A stretch of 64,000 bases of DNA from Chondrosia reniformis (GCA_947172415.1 OX359193.1:5326501-5390500); one strand, 5' to 3'. Counted from the first letter of the stretch, positions 1 to 12,083 are shown. The notes: generated from the letters alone by a model not told the origin. Translations and numbers: made by a program.

Positions 1-1603
1 TACATGTAAGCTACGTACATACAGTATATGCATGATCACTTATACATACATATGTATGATAATGTTTGATCAAAGCCTAGGATTTAAGTACCATTATTTG
101 CCCTCCATCTAGTACGTACGTATGTACACAAGTATATATACAGTAAGTATGAAGGGTACTGATGAACCATTAAGTCTACGGTTAAATGTTTATGGTAATA
201 ATAGAAAGCATTGGAGTTAACTATCTAGCCAGTTGATAAATCTTCCTTCTACTATGTACATACATATGTATGCCCAATCTTAACAGATTGTTCTTTTCAC
301 TGTTCACACTCAGAGTATCTTTGAGATGGTTAATAATCAGTCTTGTGAGCATCTAAAGATGTGGTTTGGTTTCCTGAGGGTCTACTTCAACGACTGAGCC
401 ATGATTGAAATGTCCAACTTCTTAGGAAACTAAACTGCATCTTTAGACACTCAAAGGACTAAAGATGAACCACCTCCAAGTTATAAGAAATCCCTCTCAT
501 CGAACGGTCAGAGTAGTGTATGTACGTACGTACATAGGTATGTTTTTCTGGTAGAGAAGCTAATCTCTAATCTCTGGCACCTATTCCCTGTATCTTACTA
601 AGGTATACTCACATTTTACTGGAATAGATATGACAACTGCAAGTGTTTCTTATTGAAATAGGGATGTGTGTACTTTAAAATGGATAGCCTGCAGGCAGCA
701 TCCAGAGCATACAAGGCATTTAATGGAATGTGGTTCAAAGGTACGTATTTACGGTTAAAAGAAAATACAACTATATAGGATTATATTCGTATAGATATTG
801 TTTATTTATTATTTGAGAGGTACTATACGTACGTCTTTTGACTATTATTTGACAGAGGATTAATGTCATTGTACACTTAATCAGTTGAAAATGTACCTTT
901 CGAAAGATAAGATGGATATCATCAGAAGACATTCATTTGTAGTTGTTGTCCAGTTTATTTGATGGAAATGTCAAATAAGACTTCCACAATAATATGTAAT
1001 ATTTTTGTACTGTATGTACATACGTACATAACAAGACTGCCATATTTATTCATAATCCATCTTTATTGAAATGTCTTAGGAAAGCTGATAACAGGCAAAT
1101 ACATTCCAGAGTTGAAATATGACAGGTGGTTTCCAATGGCTACAAAAGTCTAGAAGTCGTTGTTTTATCAAGACTAACACTTTGACTGTAATATACTTAT
1201 CATTTGACCATCTGAGTGCATCACTACATATGTATGTACGTATGGCAATCGCCTTGTAAGTGTAATACAATGCTTATGCATTATTTTCACAGTAGTCAAA
1301 ACTTACACCTACAATGATATACAGATACTGGTTCTAGTATAGTTTCCGTGGTGAATCAGATCAACAATCTCAAAGATTATTAAAGTTCTTGATAACTGAA
1401 CTGACAGATATATTAAGAAAAGAGTAAATATATATGCTTGAAACACAACTGAATACCTGTATGGTTCTACATACATATTGTAGAAGCTTCATCCCCTCTC
1501 TATTGAGTAGAGTATCAGAAATGGCCAACCGCGACTGATATTGACAACATGTCATGCAGTATGTCATGTAGCAACCAGATCAGCCATGGTATTCACCAAG
1601 CAA
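1..1603. other. Gene-free left edge
   Basis: No reading frame here has a recognisable protein or plausible splice structure. The stretch is AT-rich with many short self-complementary runs of the type TACGTACGTA. It holds one copy of a dispersed TIR element (316-505), listed separately, and ends at a 56-bp tandem array. Confidence 0.6.
316..505 (+). mobile_element. Dispersed TIR element, family 2, copy 1
   Basis: It begins with TATCTTTGAGATGGTT and ends with an inverted match, AAAGATGAACCACCTCC, followed by a conserved tail (AGAAATCCCTCTCATC). Related copies lie at 48,145-48,287 and 53,331-53,490, with a partial one near 41,600-41,738. The terminal inverted repeats and lack of coding capacity fit a MITE-like element. 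This copy is internally rearranged compared with the one at 53.3 kb. Confidence 0.6.
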
Positions 1604-2059
1604 GCTACCTGTGCCCTAGTGGGTGGAGTAGGGAGTACTATGGATATATGATGAGTGATGCTACCTGTGCCCTAGTGGGTGGAGTAGGGAGTACTATGGA
1701 TATATGATGAGTGATGCTACCTGTGCCCTAGTGGGTGGAGTAGGGAGTACTATGGATATATGATGAGTGATGCTACCTGTGCCCTAGTGGGTGGAGTAGG
1801 GAGTACTATGGATATATGATGAGTGATGCTACCTGTGCCCTAGTGGGTGGAGTAGGGAGTACTATGGATATATGATGAGTGATGCTACCTGTGCCCTAGT
1901 GGGTGGAGTAGGGAGTACTATGGATATATGATGAGTGATGCTACCTGTGCCCTAGTGGGTGGAGTAGGGAGTACTATGGATATATGATGAGTGATGCTAC
2001 CTGTGCCCTAGTGGGTGGAGTAGGGAGTACTATGGATATATGATGAGTGATGCTACCTG
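1604..2059. repeat. 56-bp tandem array, 8 identical units
   Basis: Eight head-to-tail 56-bp units start at 1604, 1660, 1716, 1772, 1828, 1884, 1940 and 1996. A ninth partial unit of 8 bases starts at 2052. Each unit begins GCTACCTGTGCCCTAG and ends ATGATGAGTGAT. I saw no base differences between units, so the array is young or homogenised. It lies about 240 bp upstream of the start codon of peptidase gene A. Confidence 0.95.
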
Positions 2060-2299
2060 GGGTAGTAAAGAAGTGGTAAATCTACCATCTGTGTTGATGC
2101 AAATGCAGAAGCTATTCCAGGAACTGATATATATACTGCTATATACTAATTCTGTCACTTGTCGTTTCCTATCAGTTGAATGTACCAATTCATAAACATT
2201 TATTCAACAGACTTATTACCATAGACTACTATCTAGTTTAGACAGTCTATGGTATTACACATGACTAAACCACGGTGCATGACCCCTCCAAGGTACAAA

Positions 2300-5200
2300 A
2301 TGGCTGATGGTCATGAGGATGATCATGAGACAAACAAACTGCTTTTTCGAACAGATACCAAAGCATCTGGAAAGAAACGCAGTTACATCTCCTTGGCTGC
2401 ATGCTTCGTTGTATTGCTAGTTTTAGCTATTCTGTTTATTGGAGTGGGAATTGGTATCGGCTATGCTGTGTTCGGAATTACTGAAAGTTCTGGAAGCGGG
2501 CCTAACGCTTGTCCTTCCGCCGGACCAATACAAATAGAACTAGCATGGGGTGCCCTTCTTCGATATGACGGGAAGATGGTGTCAGTTTTAGATAAAATAG
2601 ACGATCTTTTGAAGACAGAACGAATCAACCAGACCTTAAAGTAAGAGAGGGAAAGAGATTTATTATCCATTGCTTTAATAATGTATTACAGTGATTTGGT
2701 TGTGGATATAAAACGTGCACGTGGGATTGCCAAGGTGGAAAAATACTGCTATATTCTATGATTTTACTAAGACCACACCAAGTAAATTTCCTGTTTCTCA
2801 TCATCCACCCTCTGCACTTCCTGGCAATGGAGCTATCAAAAACACAATGTATTAATATATACTACGTACTTCCACATTGAATAGTGTACATTGAAGTTTT
2901 AGAAAATGCAGACATAATTTTATATGGTGATGGTCATTGTCCCTAGGTAGTTTGTATTGAATATTTTGTCTGCCGCAATCGATTGCACAACAGCTGTTGC
3001 CCCCTTGTTAACAAGGGAGCGAGTGCAATCGATTTGTAACGCTGTGTAATTGTTTCCTGTGTTTTGTTATTTGCCCACCCGCCCACCTTGCTTTAAAACT
3101 ACTTCTTTCGATGAGAAACAGGAAATTATCTTGGCTGTGGCCTAATGGTGTAATGCACTAGTGGTAGTAATTATTGATCACTTAAGAGTACAAAGTTTAT
3201 CTTTAGATGGTTGACCTTTTGACTTTTAGGCCCATTACTTACTATACTATTCTCCTGAACAAAGTTTTACTGGTTTTCCCCTGCAATCCTTTCTAAGTAA
3301 AGCTTTAGTTTGAATTATCTAAGCTTTAAATTTAGTGAATGCTTTTGATTTCATTTGTGTATAAGGGTAAGGGTTGCTATATATAGATTATCCCAAGCAG
3401 ATGGTAGCCTGTAATAATGTTTCTACTATATGCATGCTAAACCTTTTGTGTAGGACACTAACCAAGAAACCACATATTGCTGGAATGGATACTAACATTG
3501 AGTTGGCAGCTTTTGTAGCTGATGAATGGAAGTCATTGAAGTTTGATAAAGTTGAAATGGTCAACTTTAGTGTCCTCTTGCAGTATCCAAATGATACCAA
3601 TCCTAACAAGTTTCAAATCCAATTTGAAAATGGAAGTGTGTACTATGACTCTCCAACAGCTAGTCTGGAGCCACCTCTCACAGAAGATGAGAATCAGACT
3701 GGAGTGCCCCGCCCCTTTAATGCCTACTCGGGGAAAGGCAGTGCTACAGTATGATACTGCATCTTGCATTACTTGTGTGATGATATTTGAGTGGTGTTGA
3801 ACTTGTAAACATAGGAAAGGTAGCATCATTCCTATATACAGTGCAAGTTACAATATACCATAGTAATATAATCTATTAATATATAGTTTCATCACTTCTT
3901 TGCCTTCTAACTTGTCTGTCTGTTTGTATAGGGTAAACTTGTATATGTGAATTATGGTCGCAGAGAGGACTTTGAGTACCTGTCTATTAACAAGAGTATA
4001 TCTGTGAATGGAAGTGTGTGCATAGCACGCTATGGGAAGATCTACAGAGGTAGCAAGGTACTTAAAAGTTCATTAGCAACAGTCAAATTGATATACAAGA
4101 TAAATAATCACTATCAATTTAATATGTATGTACGTTGTAGGTATGCCATGTAGTATGTATTTCATTCTCCAATATTAGGCTCAACTTGCAGAACAAAATG
4201 GCTGCATTGGATTAGTCATCTATTCTGATCCAGCTGACTATGCTCCAAAAGGTGGACTTCCTCCGTATCCAAAGGGCTGGAGCTTGCCTGATACAGGACT
4301 TCAGAGGGGCTCAGTGATGGTCTGGAGTGGAGATAGCTTAACACAGCTGAGACCTTCCATTGGTGGGTACCACCATTTTGGTTCTTTCGCATTTGTAGGT
4401 GGAATATTACTATGTTTTAATCATAACTACAGAAGAAACTGGTAAAGTAAAATTCATGGTAAAGGTACAGGGCAAATCGTTCCATTTCTTGTTATCAGTA
4501 TGAACATGATATAAAGTGGCTTACGAAATTCATGGTACACCTGTATCAGTGTGGTTCCATTATTTCTTCATTTAAAATGGTATTCTTTTGTATACATGGA
4601 TTATTGGTGTCAAACAGTAGTTCATGTCAACCAGTATTTTGAGTTAACCAATTTTGGGATAAGCAGTTCTACTGTGTAATAATGTTTTTGTATGTGTGTA
4701 CGTATGTACGTATAGATAGTATGAGAGGGAGCCCATTGCTGTGGTAAATGCTGCTCAATGGCAGAAAATACTGATTCAGTCCCTTTAAATACTCCTTTCA
4801 TTATTTCTGCAAAATGCTTGCCTGTAATTACTTCACTTGACTGTCTTTTTACCATTGGTACATATATAATTGTGTGTGAAATTTATATATCTAGATGGTG
4901 TATATCGAGATAGCTATGAATATGCCCAAAGGAATGGAGCATATCCTTCCATTCCTGTCACTCCACTTTCATATAAAGATGCATATGAATTCTTAAGGTT
5001 TGCCATAATTAGACGTTATGCAATACATCACACCCAACTGTAAAGTCTATTTTTATTGCAACTCAGTAAAATGGATCAGAGTAATGAAGCTCCGAGTGAC
5101 TGGCAGGGACAACTGAATTTTACTTACTACATTGGCCCTGGATTCAAAGACCCTTATAGCTCATAGTAAGTACACAGGAAAATTCAACACCATCTAGAAG

Positions 5201-8200
5201 TATTAATTTTTAATAATATATTGTATTATTTATAAACAGAATAGTAAACATCTTTGACACGATACATTCTTTATGAATTCTTAATGAAACCCTGAACGGT
5301 ATATTAAACATACATTCATTAGAATATTTGCTGTTTTGTTTTTGTAGTAATGCCTACATTGAAGTGAACAACTACTTAGAAACCAGAAAGATTGTTGATG
5401 TAATAGGTACCATATATGGAAGTCAAGAACCAGGTGAGTCTTCAGCATTATCATTACAGTACAGTGTTTGGATGTCACTCAATCTGATTTGGAGGACACT
5501 AGCAATTGATGTACTGATGTATGTTTTGTCTAATCAGATCACCCCATTCTGATTGGTAACCATAGAGATGCATGGACATTTGGAGGAGTAGACCCCAGTA
5601 GTGGCACAGCTGCTATGATGGAGATTGGATATGCACTTGGGGACCTAAGGAAGGATGGTTAGGCATTTGAATAAAACTCTACGTGATTTGACCTAACATT
5701 TAGCAATCCTTTTCGGTACAAGCACTCTTGGTCTTGTGTAAATTTTAATTCCTTGACCTACATAGGTTGGAGACCAGGTAGAACACTTGTGCTTTGTAGT
5801 TGGGATGCTGAGGAATATGGACTACTTGGATCAGTAGAATATGTAGAGGTATACAGCATTTTTAGCCCCTTTATATATGTACGTATGTCTTTCACTTGCT
5901 CCTCTAATGTTGGTATTTTCTTTCTATGAAGTACGTATAGATCATTTAGGCACTATTGGAGGTGTTGTTTACAAAATGCTAACTGCACCTTTTGTATTTC
6001 CCTTCATATACATGCAGTTGCATGCCAAGCGTTTGTTTTCAGATGCTATAGCATACCTGAATGTTGATGTTGCTGTTGAAGGTATGATAGCTTGTGGAAC
6101 AGTGCAGTAGTTGGAGGGTTACTCTTTCTTATCCTTCATTTAACACAGGATTTCAACACTTTACAGCAGGGGCTTCCCCTCTGTTGATACCACTTTTATA
6201 TAATGCCACCAAAATGGTAAATATTTAATGTGTTTCGTTATAATTGTATCTCACAGAATGTTTCGTATCTCAGGTTAAGAGTCCTAATGACCTAAGTATC
6301 AGTGTATATGAAGAATGGTTAAAGTACTCTCCCTCATCCAAAGTACCTCCGTAAGCATTGTTACTCACTATAGCATACACTGTACTGTACCACATACTAA
6401 TACTACAAGTCAGTGTTGAGCTCCATCTACTGTATAACTAGTGTACATGACCCAGTAGAGCAGTAGAAGAAAAGAAAGACTCCTCTATCTTCGTCCAAGC
6501 TCTCTCCAGGTTTAGTTCCCTATAGGCTTTTTTACAGAGTAGGCATAATATGTAGAAAAATGTATTGGATTTTTCATGAAATCCTAATACCAATTATACA
6601 TATGTATGTACATATGTATATTATTGATATAAATTGTTATAGAATTGGGAAGTTGGTGAGATGTTCTTAAATTAGTCAGTGCTACTTTTAACAAACCCAC
6701 AACTACGTACGTACGTACGTATATGTATAATGTTTCTATATCATTAGGGTTTTGGGGCTTGACTCTGGAAGTGATTATACTGGCTTTCTCCAGAACATTG
6801 GTGTCACCTCCTGTGATATATACTACACTTACTATTATGTTAGTACCTAGGGTTTAGTTTCATGTACATACGTAAGTTCGTAAGATTTGCTTGAAGTCAG
6901 ACAATTACCCTGCATTGTGTGTAAACCCTACATTAATTTCCATATTTCTTTGTAAAAGAGGTTTTATAACCATGTATTAAATTTAACTGTATATTACTTT
7001 GAAGATCATTTTCATTTCAGTAGTGACTTACTTAGCTACAATACGTACATTGTACATTACTACGTATGTTCTTGAAACACAAAAAGAATTTGGATGTTCA
7101 TTACCTTTGTCTTGTAGAAAAATGTCACCTATGCTGGTTACCCAGTATATCATTCCATTCATGACACATACTACTGGATGAAGAAATTTGTTGATGGCAA
7201 CTTCACCCATCACAGGGCGCTTAGTCAGGTCTGGTCCAAGATGGCTCTGATCCTGGCAACCACTCCAGTCATCCCATTTGGAGTGGTAGAATATGGAGAG
7301 AAATTGAAGGAACTTTTCACAGGCTTAAACAATACTTACTTTAAGCAGCTCACACAAGAAAATATAACATTGAGTGAGTGCATATGAAAATATTGTATAG
7401 CTTCTCATAACTTGCTATTTTGATATTATCTACAATTTAAGAATAACTGAATTGTAATATTTATGTAAGCAGTATTTTTAAATGTAATTTTATAGGTTAA
7501 AAGATATTTATTTATAGATATGAGTCTAATGTATAAAATAATTTACTAGATTTCTTAAGTGAGAGCATCCTGACATTTCAGAAAGCTGCTGTCATACTTA
7601 AAAATGCAACTGAATATGTTAACAAAAAGTCTGAGAATGACACATCAAGGTGAGTTGTCATACTGATCAATGTACACATACAGTATGTACTTGTGCTTGT
7701 CTGTACTGAATTACTGTTTTCCTCTGTTCTTTATCAGACTAATGAAATGGAGAGTGCTTAACAATAAGTTGATTAACATTGAGAGGTCTTTCCTTATTCC
7801 TGAAGGTCTACCAAATAGACCATTTTATAAGTACGTATTTTTGTACTTTTTGAAGTTTTTCACTTATGTATATATGTTATAGCTTTACTCTCTCTTGATG
7901 CAGTACGTGTATAGTGTATGTACATATGTGTGTATGATAAATATGTATGTTTTTTATACGTATATTCAAGAGGAGGTGTCAACTAATGTATTGTACGCCT
8001 CCTTTTCATGTACATATATACTGTATGTAGGCATGCTGTGTATGCTCCCAGTGTCTTCAACTACTATGCCAGCAATGCTTTCCCTGGTGTAACTGATGCC
8101 ATCTATGAGGAGGACTGGGATTTGGTTAAGCTGCAGATATCAAAGGTTGCCCTCAACATTTTGGCAGCAGCTGATGTCATGACAGACTCACTCCAGCCAG

Positions 8201-8226
8201 CCATTTTTAATGTTTTTGGACAGTAG
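2300..8226 (+). CDS. Glutamate carboxypeptidase II / NAALADase-like M28 metallopeptidase, copy A
   Basis: A predicted 793-aa type II membrane peptidase, near the family length of about 750 aa. Exons: 2300-2640, 3454-3748, 3932-4057, 4179-4362, 4895-4997, 5067-5165, 5348-5433, 5538-5657, 5766-5848, 6018-6081, 6149-6216, 6274-6350, 6748-6838, 7118-7373, 7550-7649, 7738-7830, 8031-8226. All borders are GT..AG, phases agree, and no stop interrupts. The start ATG at 2300 is chosen because copy D starts at the same residue (MADGHE). One membrane anchor follows a short cytoplasmic tail (about residues 34-58). A PA-type domain comes next, then the M28 domain. The two-zinc ligands and catalytic Glu are visible in [31 protein letters not shown] and YPVYHS. 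The segment that carries the glutamate-binding arginines in human GCPII reads [10 protein letters not shown] here, so the substrate is probably not an N-acetyl-aspartyl-glutamate type peptide. It lies tail to tail with copy B. Confidence 0.93.
2771..3142. mobile_element. Tourist/PIF-Harbinger-like MITE in intron 1 of copy A
   Basis: A 372-bp insertion with terminal inverted repeats of about 33 bp. The left end is GACCACACCAAGTAAATTTC and the right end, reverse-complemented, is GGCCACAGCCAAGATAATTT. TAA flanks both sides (2768-2770 and 3143-3145). The same intron in copy B lacks the insertion and has a single TAA, so the target-site duplication can be read directly. An internal perfect palindrome family (ATCGATTGCAC / GTGCAATCGAT) lies at 2,975-3,035. 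A lone copy of the TIR occurs near 32,960. Confidence 0.85.
6420..6570 (-). repeat. Family 1 dispersed repeat, partial, in intron 12 of copy A
   Basis: The strings CCAGGTTTAGTTCCCTATAG and GAAGAAAAGAAAGACTCCT are the reverse complement of the left half of the family 1 element seen at 8,670-8,885. The half bearing the hammerhead-like motif is absent. Confidence 0.55.
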
Positions 8227-8290
8227 TATATTGCAATCATAGCAATGAATACTTTCCCTTCATACCATTTCATCAAATATTTTGTTACTA

Positions 8291-8296
8291 AATAAA
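8291..8296 (+). terminator. Poly(A) signal of copy A
   Basis: AATAAA lies 65 bp after the stop codon. The surrounding 3' flank is shared with copy C and, inverted, with copy B. Confidence 0.75.
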
Positions 8297-8669
8297 GACA
8301 GTTCCAAGGAATTCAATACAATTTTACATGTTGCATGCTGTATGTTAGTTTTAGCTGTCTCACACAGCTGTCTGTGACAGTTTGAATTCATAGCAGTAAT
8401 ATATATTATACCTAGAGCAAGATAAGGTTCTCTATAGAGACAGTATAGAAACTAAGCAACAATGGTGAGAACCAGCTCTCATCAGAGTCATAAGGTGTGA
8501 GGATCAGACGTCTTCTGAGTGAAGTCGGCATCTTCAATGTCACCTTCATCTTAATTCTCTTTTTGGCCTTATGATTGTTGCCTAGTTAGCCTTCTATACT
8601 GTATGATGAATAGGTAGTTACTGTGTACCATGCTCTTATAATTGGACATGCATGAAAAATCTAATATAC

Positions 8670-8885
8670 CATTTTACTACATGCTATATGCCTATTCTGT
8701 AAAAAAGCCTATAGGGGAACTAAACCTGAAGAGAGCTTTGGATGAAGATACAGGAGTCTTTTCTTTTCCTTTCTTTCATCTTCTTCTCCACTGGGTCAGA
8801 CAGCCGTTTCTGGGAATTCCACCCTTCATCAGTGATCTTGGGAGTCTTTATCTTTTTCTTTATCTTTATCTTGATCTTCTGTGAA
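8670..8885 (+). mobile_element. Family 1 dispersed repeat, long copy
   Basis: The element starts around TACTACATGCTATATGCC, passes through CCTATAGGGGAACTAAACCT, a pyrimidine-rich stretch and CTGGGAATTCCACCCTTCAT, and ends in a CTTTATC-rich tail. Related copies are at 21,180-21,400, 49,660-49,860, 42,070-42,330 (inverted) and, in part, 14,060-14,200 and 6,420-6,570. It has no coding capacity. The copy at 21.2 kb was carried with the A/C duplicated flank and is not an independent insertion. Confidence 0.7.
8788..8841 (-). ncRNA. Hammerhead-ribozyme-like motif in family 1 repeat
   Basis: On the minus strand the hammerhead core appears in order: CTGATGA, a GGG/CCC stem II with a 7-base loop, GAAAC, a GGCT loop, then GTC. 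The bases before CTGATGA (GATCA) and after GTC (TGACC) can form stem I with one mismatch, and an outer CCA/TGG pairing is possible at the ends. Stem III would be only two base pairs, as described for hammerheads of Penelope-type retroelements. Extra unpaired A residues flank stem II, so activity is uncertain. Confidence 0.5.
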
Positions 8886-9090
8886 TCCATATATCTTTCA
8901 TGATCACTGCATGATCCTTAAATTTAATTGCAGAAAGATTATTAATATTTATATACTTTTATGAAAAAAGCACATTGTCACTAGTACTTGACATGACAGA
9001 TGCAACATTTCACTTGGATGGTCATGCACGTACTGGATGTGAACACTCAGTCAGTCAGTCAGGGTGTAGACTGCCAATTTTATTCTTACA

Positions 9091-9760
9091 TATGTATATG
9101 AAGCTGAAACCTGAATTGGTGTCAGCATTCACAGACATCCATAAAACATATTCAAACAGTTTTGCAATTTATGATGTTCACTCACGATCATAATTGCCCT
9201 ATATATATATGAAGCTGTGACTTTGTGTCAGCATTCACAGACACCCATGGAGTATGTCCAATGGGTTTTTGAAATTTTGATGCCACTTAAAATTTGCCTT
9301 ATCTCTCACCATATGTACATTAACTTTGTACACCAGAATTTAATGTAAATTGAGGGCTGTAACTCTATCAAATGGACATGCACGTATGAAGCTGTGACTT
9401 TGTGTCAGCATTCACAGACACCTATGGAGTATGTCCAATGTGTTTTTGAAATTTTGATGCCACTTAAAATTTGCCTTATCTCTCACCATACGTACATTAA
9501 CTTTGTACACCAGAATTTAATGTAAATTGAGGGCTGTAACTCTATCAAATGGACATGCACGTATGAAGCTGTGACTTTGTGTCAGCATTCACAGACACCT
9601 ATGGAGTATGTCCAATGTGTTTTTGAAATTTTGATGCAACTTAAAATTTGCCCTATCTCTCACCATACGTACATTAACTTTGTACACCAGAATTTAATGT
9701 ACATTGAGGGCTGTAAGTCTATCAAACACTAACATATGAGACTAATACTTGATGTCAGCA
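9091..9760 (+). repeat. About 177-bp satellite array, left block
   Basis: Units begin around GAAGCTGTGACTTTGTGTCA and contain CATTCACAGACACC and TTGAGGGCTGTAACTCTATC. Starts are near 9100 (diverged, 111 bp), 9211, 9388, 9565 (177-bp spacing) and about 9738 (diverged). The array lies in the 3' flank between copies A and B and is not coding. Confidence 0.88.
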
Positions 9761-10083
9761 TTCACAGGTATGTATGAAACATTTGCAAAACGTTTTTGAA
9801 GTTTATAATGTATGTTCATCTTTGCTCTCTCTCTCACACAAGACATAGCTATTTACGTATAGAAAGAATAATTTAAAACATTTTTGAAGCTACAGTTTCC
9901 TTAAAAAAAACATTATTTAACATATATCTAGAAATTAGAATTTATTTATATACGCTAAAACTTAAGTTTGGAATTAGACTTAGAGTAATTCATACAGCCG
10001 GGTCAGTTGAAATATCGATCATATACATTAATATCGTACAGGCGATAAATATCGGACCTCGCACTATCTCCAGTTTTCTGTAT

Positions 10084-10425
10084 CATGAAAAGTCGCTCTC
10101 CTCCTTCCACCAAGACACATACAGGCTTTTACCCATTTGCCACAGTTTTGAGATGTATTGGAAATACTGCGTATGTGTGTAAAATTGCTTGGAACGATTT
10201 ACTGATCTGAAATTAGAGTGGAATAAATTGACGATTTCTCGAAAATAATTGGGATCAGAAAAGTCGTTCTCCTCGGCCCATCAAGACACTTACAGGAATA
10301 TTTCCGCTTTCCACAGTTTTCAGATGAACCACAAATACTGCCTATGTCTTTAAACTTGCTTGGAACAGTTCACCGATCTGGAAATAACGAGAAATATATA
10401 AAAAAATCCCCAACCACAACCGTTT
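10084..10425 (+). repeat. Diverged tandem dimer, about 170-bp unit
   Basis: Two related segments follow one another. Both contain GAAAAGTCG(C/T)TCTCCTC, ATCAAGACAC or CCAAGACACATACAGG, CCACAGTTTT, AAATACTGC and TTGCTTGGAAC, in the same order. They are unrelated in sequence to the satellite arrays on either side but close to them in unit length. Confidence 0.75.
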
Positions 10426-10469
10426 TCTTTGGACAAAACTTTATATAAATAGAAGCGAAAAACCTTATA

Positions 10470-10780
10470 TAGTAGGCCTACCTGGACACATCTCTATGGT
10501 GGTTGCGGTTCCCATAGAGGTTGGTAGCGCTTAGACTCTGAAGCTGTCTCCTAATCGGTTGGTGCCATAGAGACGTGCTCACCAATAATCCGGATTTCGG
10601 GGGGGTTCCACGTAATGTGGGATTGGCATCTGATATCTTTAAGGATTCATATGAGTCGGCCATATCGAGAAGAACTGGTTCTTCTCACGCAAGTGACACC
10701 CAAAGCTCAACTCGGCAGAGCGTTACCACCGATCCCGGCCTCTGAGCGTCGTGGATGGTAGCGTTCGGTATGGTCCAACT
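10470..10780. other. GC-elevated unassigned stretch
   Basis: This segment is clearly richer in G and C than its surroundings and has short inverted matches such as CTCTATGG / CCATAGAG. Short open frames exist but none has a recognisable protein. I could not match it to a known structured RNA. It sits between the two satellite blocks. Confidence 0.4.
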
Positions 10781-11040
10781 TTTTTTCTTTGGAGTTTCGT
10801 TGGCTGACGATTGACGAAATTTCACTTTAACCAGATCCATATATTAAATATGGATAGATAGTGCTTCAATAACAATCAAGTGCTACACAGTGCATTTCCC
10901 AATGTGTAATGAAATTTAGAAAGTCTTCTACATTTTCGGATATAGTATCGAATTTTTTCGTTAAATACACCTTCTAACGGTCGGCCATATATGATATTAC
11001 GCAATTATCTCTATATAGTACAAAATAGTACGTAAAACTA

Positions 11041-11900
11041 TAGTTCTGTAACTCTATCAAATGGAAAGATATGAAGCTGTGACTTTATGTCAGCATTCAC
11101 AGACACCTATGGAGTATGTCCAAAGAGTTTTTGAAATTTTGATGAAACTAAAATTTGCCTTATCTCTCACCATATAGGTATTAACTTTGTATACAAGAAT
11201 TTACTGTACATTGAGGGCTGTAACTCTATCAGATGGACACGTATGAAGCTGTGACTTTGTGTCAGCATTCACAGACACCTATGGAGTATGTCCAATATGT
11301 TTTTGAAATTTTGATGCAACTTGCCCTATTTCTCACCATACATTAACTTTGTATACAAGAATTTAATGTACATTGAGGGCTTTAACTCTTTAAAATGGAC
11401 ACATATGGATCTGTTACTTTGTGTCAGCATTCACAGACACCTATGGAGTATGTCCAATGTGTTTTTGAAATTTTGATGCAACTTAAAATTTGCCCTATCT
11501 CTCACCATATATATTAACTTTGTAAACTAGAATTTAATGTACATTGAGGGCTTTAACTCTTTAAAATGGACACATATGGATCTGTGACTTTGTGTCAGCA
11601 TTCACAGACACCTATGGAGTATGTCCAATGTGTTTTTCAAATTTTGATGCAACTTAAAATCTCACCATACATTAACTTTCTATTCCGGAATTTAATGTAC
11701 ATTGAGGGCTGTAACTCTATCAAATTTATAGATATATATATCTCTCACTATACATTAATATAAGTTGGTATACCTGAATTTATTATACATCTAGTGTTGC
11801 AACTCTTTCAAATGGACAAAATTATATGAAGCTGAAACTTGCGATTGGTGTCAGCATTCACAAAACGTATATCCAAAGAGTTTTGCAAATTGATGTTTAC
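11041..11900 (+). repeat. About 162-172-bp satellite array, right block
   Basis: The same repeat family and orientation as the block at 9.1-9.8 kb. Units start near 11073, 11245, 11407 and 11578, with a degenerate unit near 11828. The copies are more diverged than in the left block. The two blocks flank the 10.0-11.0 kb segment. Confidence 0.85.
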
Positions 11901-12083
11901 TCATATATCATGCTTGCATGAGTTGCTTGTATGATTTTTCATGTGGAGATTATAATATATACGAATAACCTTTAAGAGTTTAATAAGAGTTTAAATTTTC
12001 CTCAACATACAGCTGTGTGAGACAGCTAGAACTAACATACAGCATGCAACATGTAAAATTGTATTGAATTCCTTGGAATTGTC

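Noticed and set aside
1604..2059. CRISPR-like array
   Set aside because: The units are contiguous and identical with no unique spacers, and the genome is eukaryotic. It is a simple tandem repeat.
10470..10780. Small nuclear RNA (U1-like) or other structured RNA gene
   Set aside because: Short pieces recall U1 (ACCTGG, a GTGGGA stem), but the expected stem-loops and an Sm site are not in order.
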